Origin: Clostridia bacterium
GTDB taxonomy: Bacteria > Bacillota > Clostridia > Christensenellales > CAG-138
Length of the DNA: 6,610 bases
Assembly (NCBI GenBank): GCA_030530185.1
Contig: JAUMVL010000093.1
Coordinates: 1 to 6,610 of the forward strand
Reading direction: 5' to 3'
The notes beneath the pieces were generated by a model, which was not told where the DNA came from, ran no database searches, and saw only the letters and a program-made list of their open reading frames with translations. This document shows positions 5,746 through 6,610 of the stretch, in pieces; the stretch's first letter is position 1, and each line of letters opens with the position of its first letter. The position numbers and the translations under genes were made by a program.

Positions 5746-6071
5746 CCGTAGAAGAACTGTTGAAAGCGCTTCCGTGGAAAGCCGTCACCGTTCCCGATTC
5801 CACGCGTGAGATCACGGGGGGATACTGCGGCGATCTGTTGAGCTGGGTCATGGGCAGAGCCGAAAGCGGCGATTGCTGGTTTACGATCATGTCGAACAAG
5901 AATGTCGTTGCGGTCGCGCAGTTGACCGACGTTGCGTGCGTCGTGTTCACCGAGGGCGTTTTGCCCGATGAAGAAATGATTCGCACGGCCGAGGCGCACG
6001 ATATCAATCTGATTGCCTGCGAGGAGACAACCTTTGCGGCAAGCGTCAAGGTGGCGGAGCTTCTGAAATGA
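5742..6071 (+). CDS. DRTGG-domain protein with the canonical motif
   Basis: A 109-residue single-domain cytosolic protein. STREITGGYCGDLLSWVMG (20-38) is a clear version of the DRTGG-Y-GDLLS signature. ESGDCWFTIMSNKNVVAVAQLTDVACVVF follows as an alternating beta/alpha pattern, and the protein ends in an amphipathic helix (ASVKVAELLK). The ATG overlaps the hydrogenase-like stop by 4 bases (ATGA) and sits 5 bases after AGGAG, so it is probably translationally coupled to it. Its own stop overlaps the PHP gene start in the same way. DRTGG domains are thought to be ligand-binding regulatory modules, but the ligand is unknown to me. Position suggests a partner of the hydrogenase-like protein. Together with the gene at 3673-4017 it forms a pair flanking the ATPase and hydrogenase-like genes. 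Confidence 0.9.
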   Translation: MTVEELLKALPWKAVTVPDSTREITGGYCGDLLSWVMGRAESGDCWFTIMSNKNVVAVAQLTDVACVVFTEGVLPDEEMIRTAEAHDINLIACEETTFAASVKVAELLK

Positions 6072-6610
6072 AACGCTTTTCCTACGACCTGCATGTGCAT
6101 TCCTGCCTGTCTCCCTGTGGGGACGACGATATGACGCCATGCAACATCGCGGGAATGGCACACCTGAACGGGTTGGAGATCGTGGCTTTAACCGATCACA
6201 ACGCCGTTCGCAACTGTCCCGCGTTCTTTGCCGCTTGCGAGCAATACGGCATCGTGCCGGTCGCGGGAATGGAGCTGACGACGGCGGAAGATATTCATCT
6301 TCTTTGCCTGTTCGAAACGCTCGAGGCGGGAATGGCGTTCGACGCGGCGATTCAGCCGATGCGGATGTCGGTGAAAAACCGCAAGGGCATCTATGGCGAG
6401 CAGTTGATTCGTGACGAAAAGGATGCGGTCATCGGTGAGGAACCGTTTTTTCTGCCGGCGGCAACGACGCTGGATCTCGAGGCGGCTGCTGCGCTCGTCA
6501 GGAATTTTCAAGGCGTCTGCTATCCGGCGCACATCGACCGCGAGGCAAACGGCCTTTTAGCGGTGCTCGGTGCGTTTCCCGAAAAGCCCGACTTTGCCTG
6601 CGCAGAGCTT
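6068..6610 (+). CDS. PHP-domain metal-dependent phosphoesterase, 3' end cut
   Basis: The first 181 residues of a PHP (polymerase and histidinol phosphatase) domain protein, probably a soluble phosphoesterase acting on a small phosphorylated or nucleotide substrate. Metal-ligand motifs appear in the expected order: DLHVHSCLSPCG (7-18, with H9 and H11), LTDHN (41-45, with D43 and H44), GMEL (67-70, with E69), DIHLLC (75-80, with H77) and YPAHIDR (152-158, with H155 and D157). Members of this small family are typically around 230-240 residues (from memory), so perhaps 50-60 residues are missing at the right edge. The ATG overlaps the upstream stop (ATGA) and follows CGGAG by 8 bases. No polymerase domain is visible. 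PHP genes beside DRTGG and ATPase genes are familiar from clostridial redox clusters, but the substrate is unknown. Confidence 0.9.
   Translation, partial: MKRFSYDLHVHSCLSPCGDDDMTPCNIAGMAHLNGLEIVALTDHNAVRNCPAFFAACEQYGIVPVAGMELTTAEDIHLLCLFETLEAGMAFDAAIQPMRMSVKNRKGIYGEQLIRDEKDAVIGEEPFFLPAATTLDLEAAAALVRNFQGVCYPAHIDREANGLLAVLGAFPEKPDFACAEL

Overview
The window looks like a chromosomal segment of an anaerobic, fairly GC-rich member of the Clostridia (an Oscillospiraceae- or Christensenellaceae-like Firmicute is my best guess). The grounds are strong Shine-Dalgarno sites (AGGAGG, AGGTGA), tightly packed genes, an AT-rich intergenic region, and a redox-signalling gene set I know mainly from H2-metabolising Clostridia and Thermotogae. 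Nothing suggests phage, plasmid or transposon origin. I saw no rRNA, tRNA, CRISPR array or insertion sequence.

Left arm (1-2825, minus strand): an aminoacyl-tRNA synthetase pair read leftward. argS (arginyl-tRNA synthetase, complete) comes first, then serS (seryl-tRNA synthetase, which runs off the left edge and lacks its C-terminal motif 3). One base separates the argS stop from the serS start, so the two are almost certainly co-transcribed. The ArgRS has a strikingly altered HIGH signature (Gly-Phe-His-His).

Middle (2826-3154): an AT-rich divergent control region. On the minus side, an extended -10 promoter (TGaTATAAT) lies just ahead of argS. On the plus side, two near-copies of one promoter (TTGAAT, 17 bp, TARAAT with TATGn extension) are stacked 36 bp apart. 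Upstream of them is a LacI-family/cre-like palindrome centred on CG.

Right arm (3155-6610, plus strand): a six-gene operon with short gaps or 4-bp stop/start overlaps. The order is a NuoE/HydC-like thioredoxin-fold [2Fe-2S] protein, a divergent DRTGG-domain protein, an RsbW/SpoIIAB-like ATPase, a 429-residue hydrogenase-like protein (two [4Fe-4S] clusters, an H-cluster-type domain and a C-terminal Fe-S domain), a canonical DRTGG-domain protein, and a PHP-domain metallo-phosphoesterase cut by the right edge.

The hydrogenase-like protein keeps all four cysteines that hold the H-cluster cubane. It has Ala where catalytic enzymes have the proton-transfer Cys, and it also lacks both H-cluster-proximal methionines. 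This pattern points to a sensor or electron-relay role rather than bulk H2 production. With the anti-sigma-type ATPase and DRTGG modules beside it, the operon is best read as a redox/H2-sensing signalling unit. That function is inference; the domain content is directly visible.
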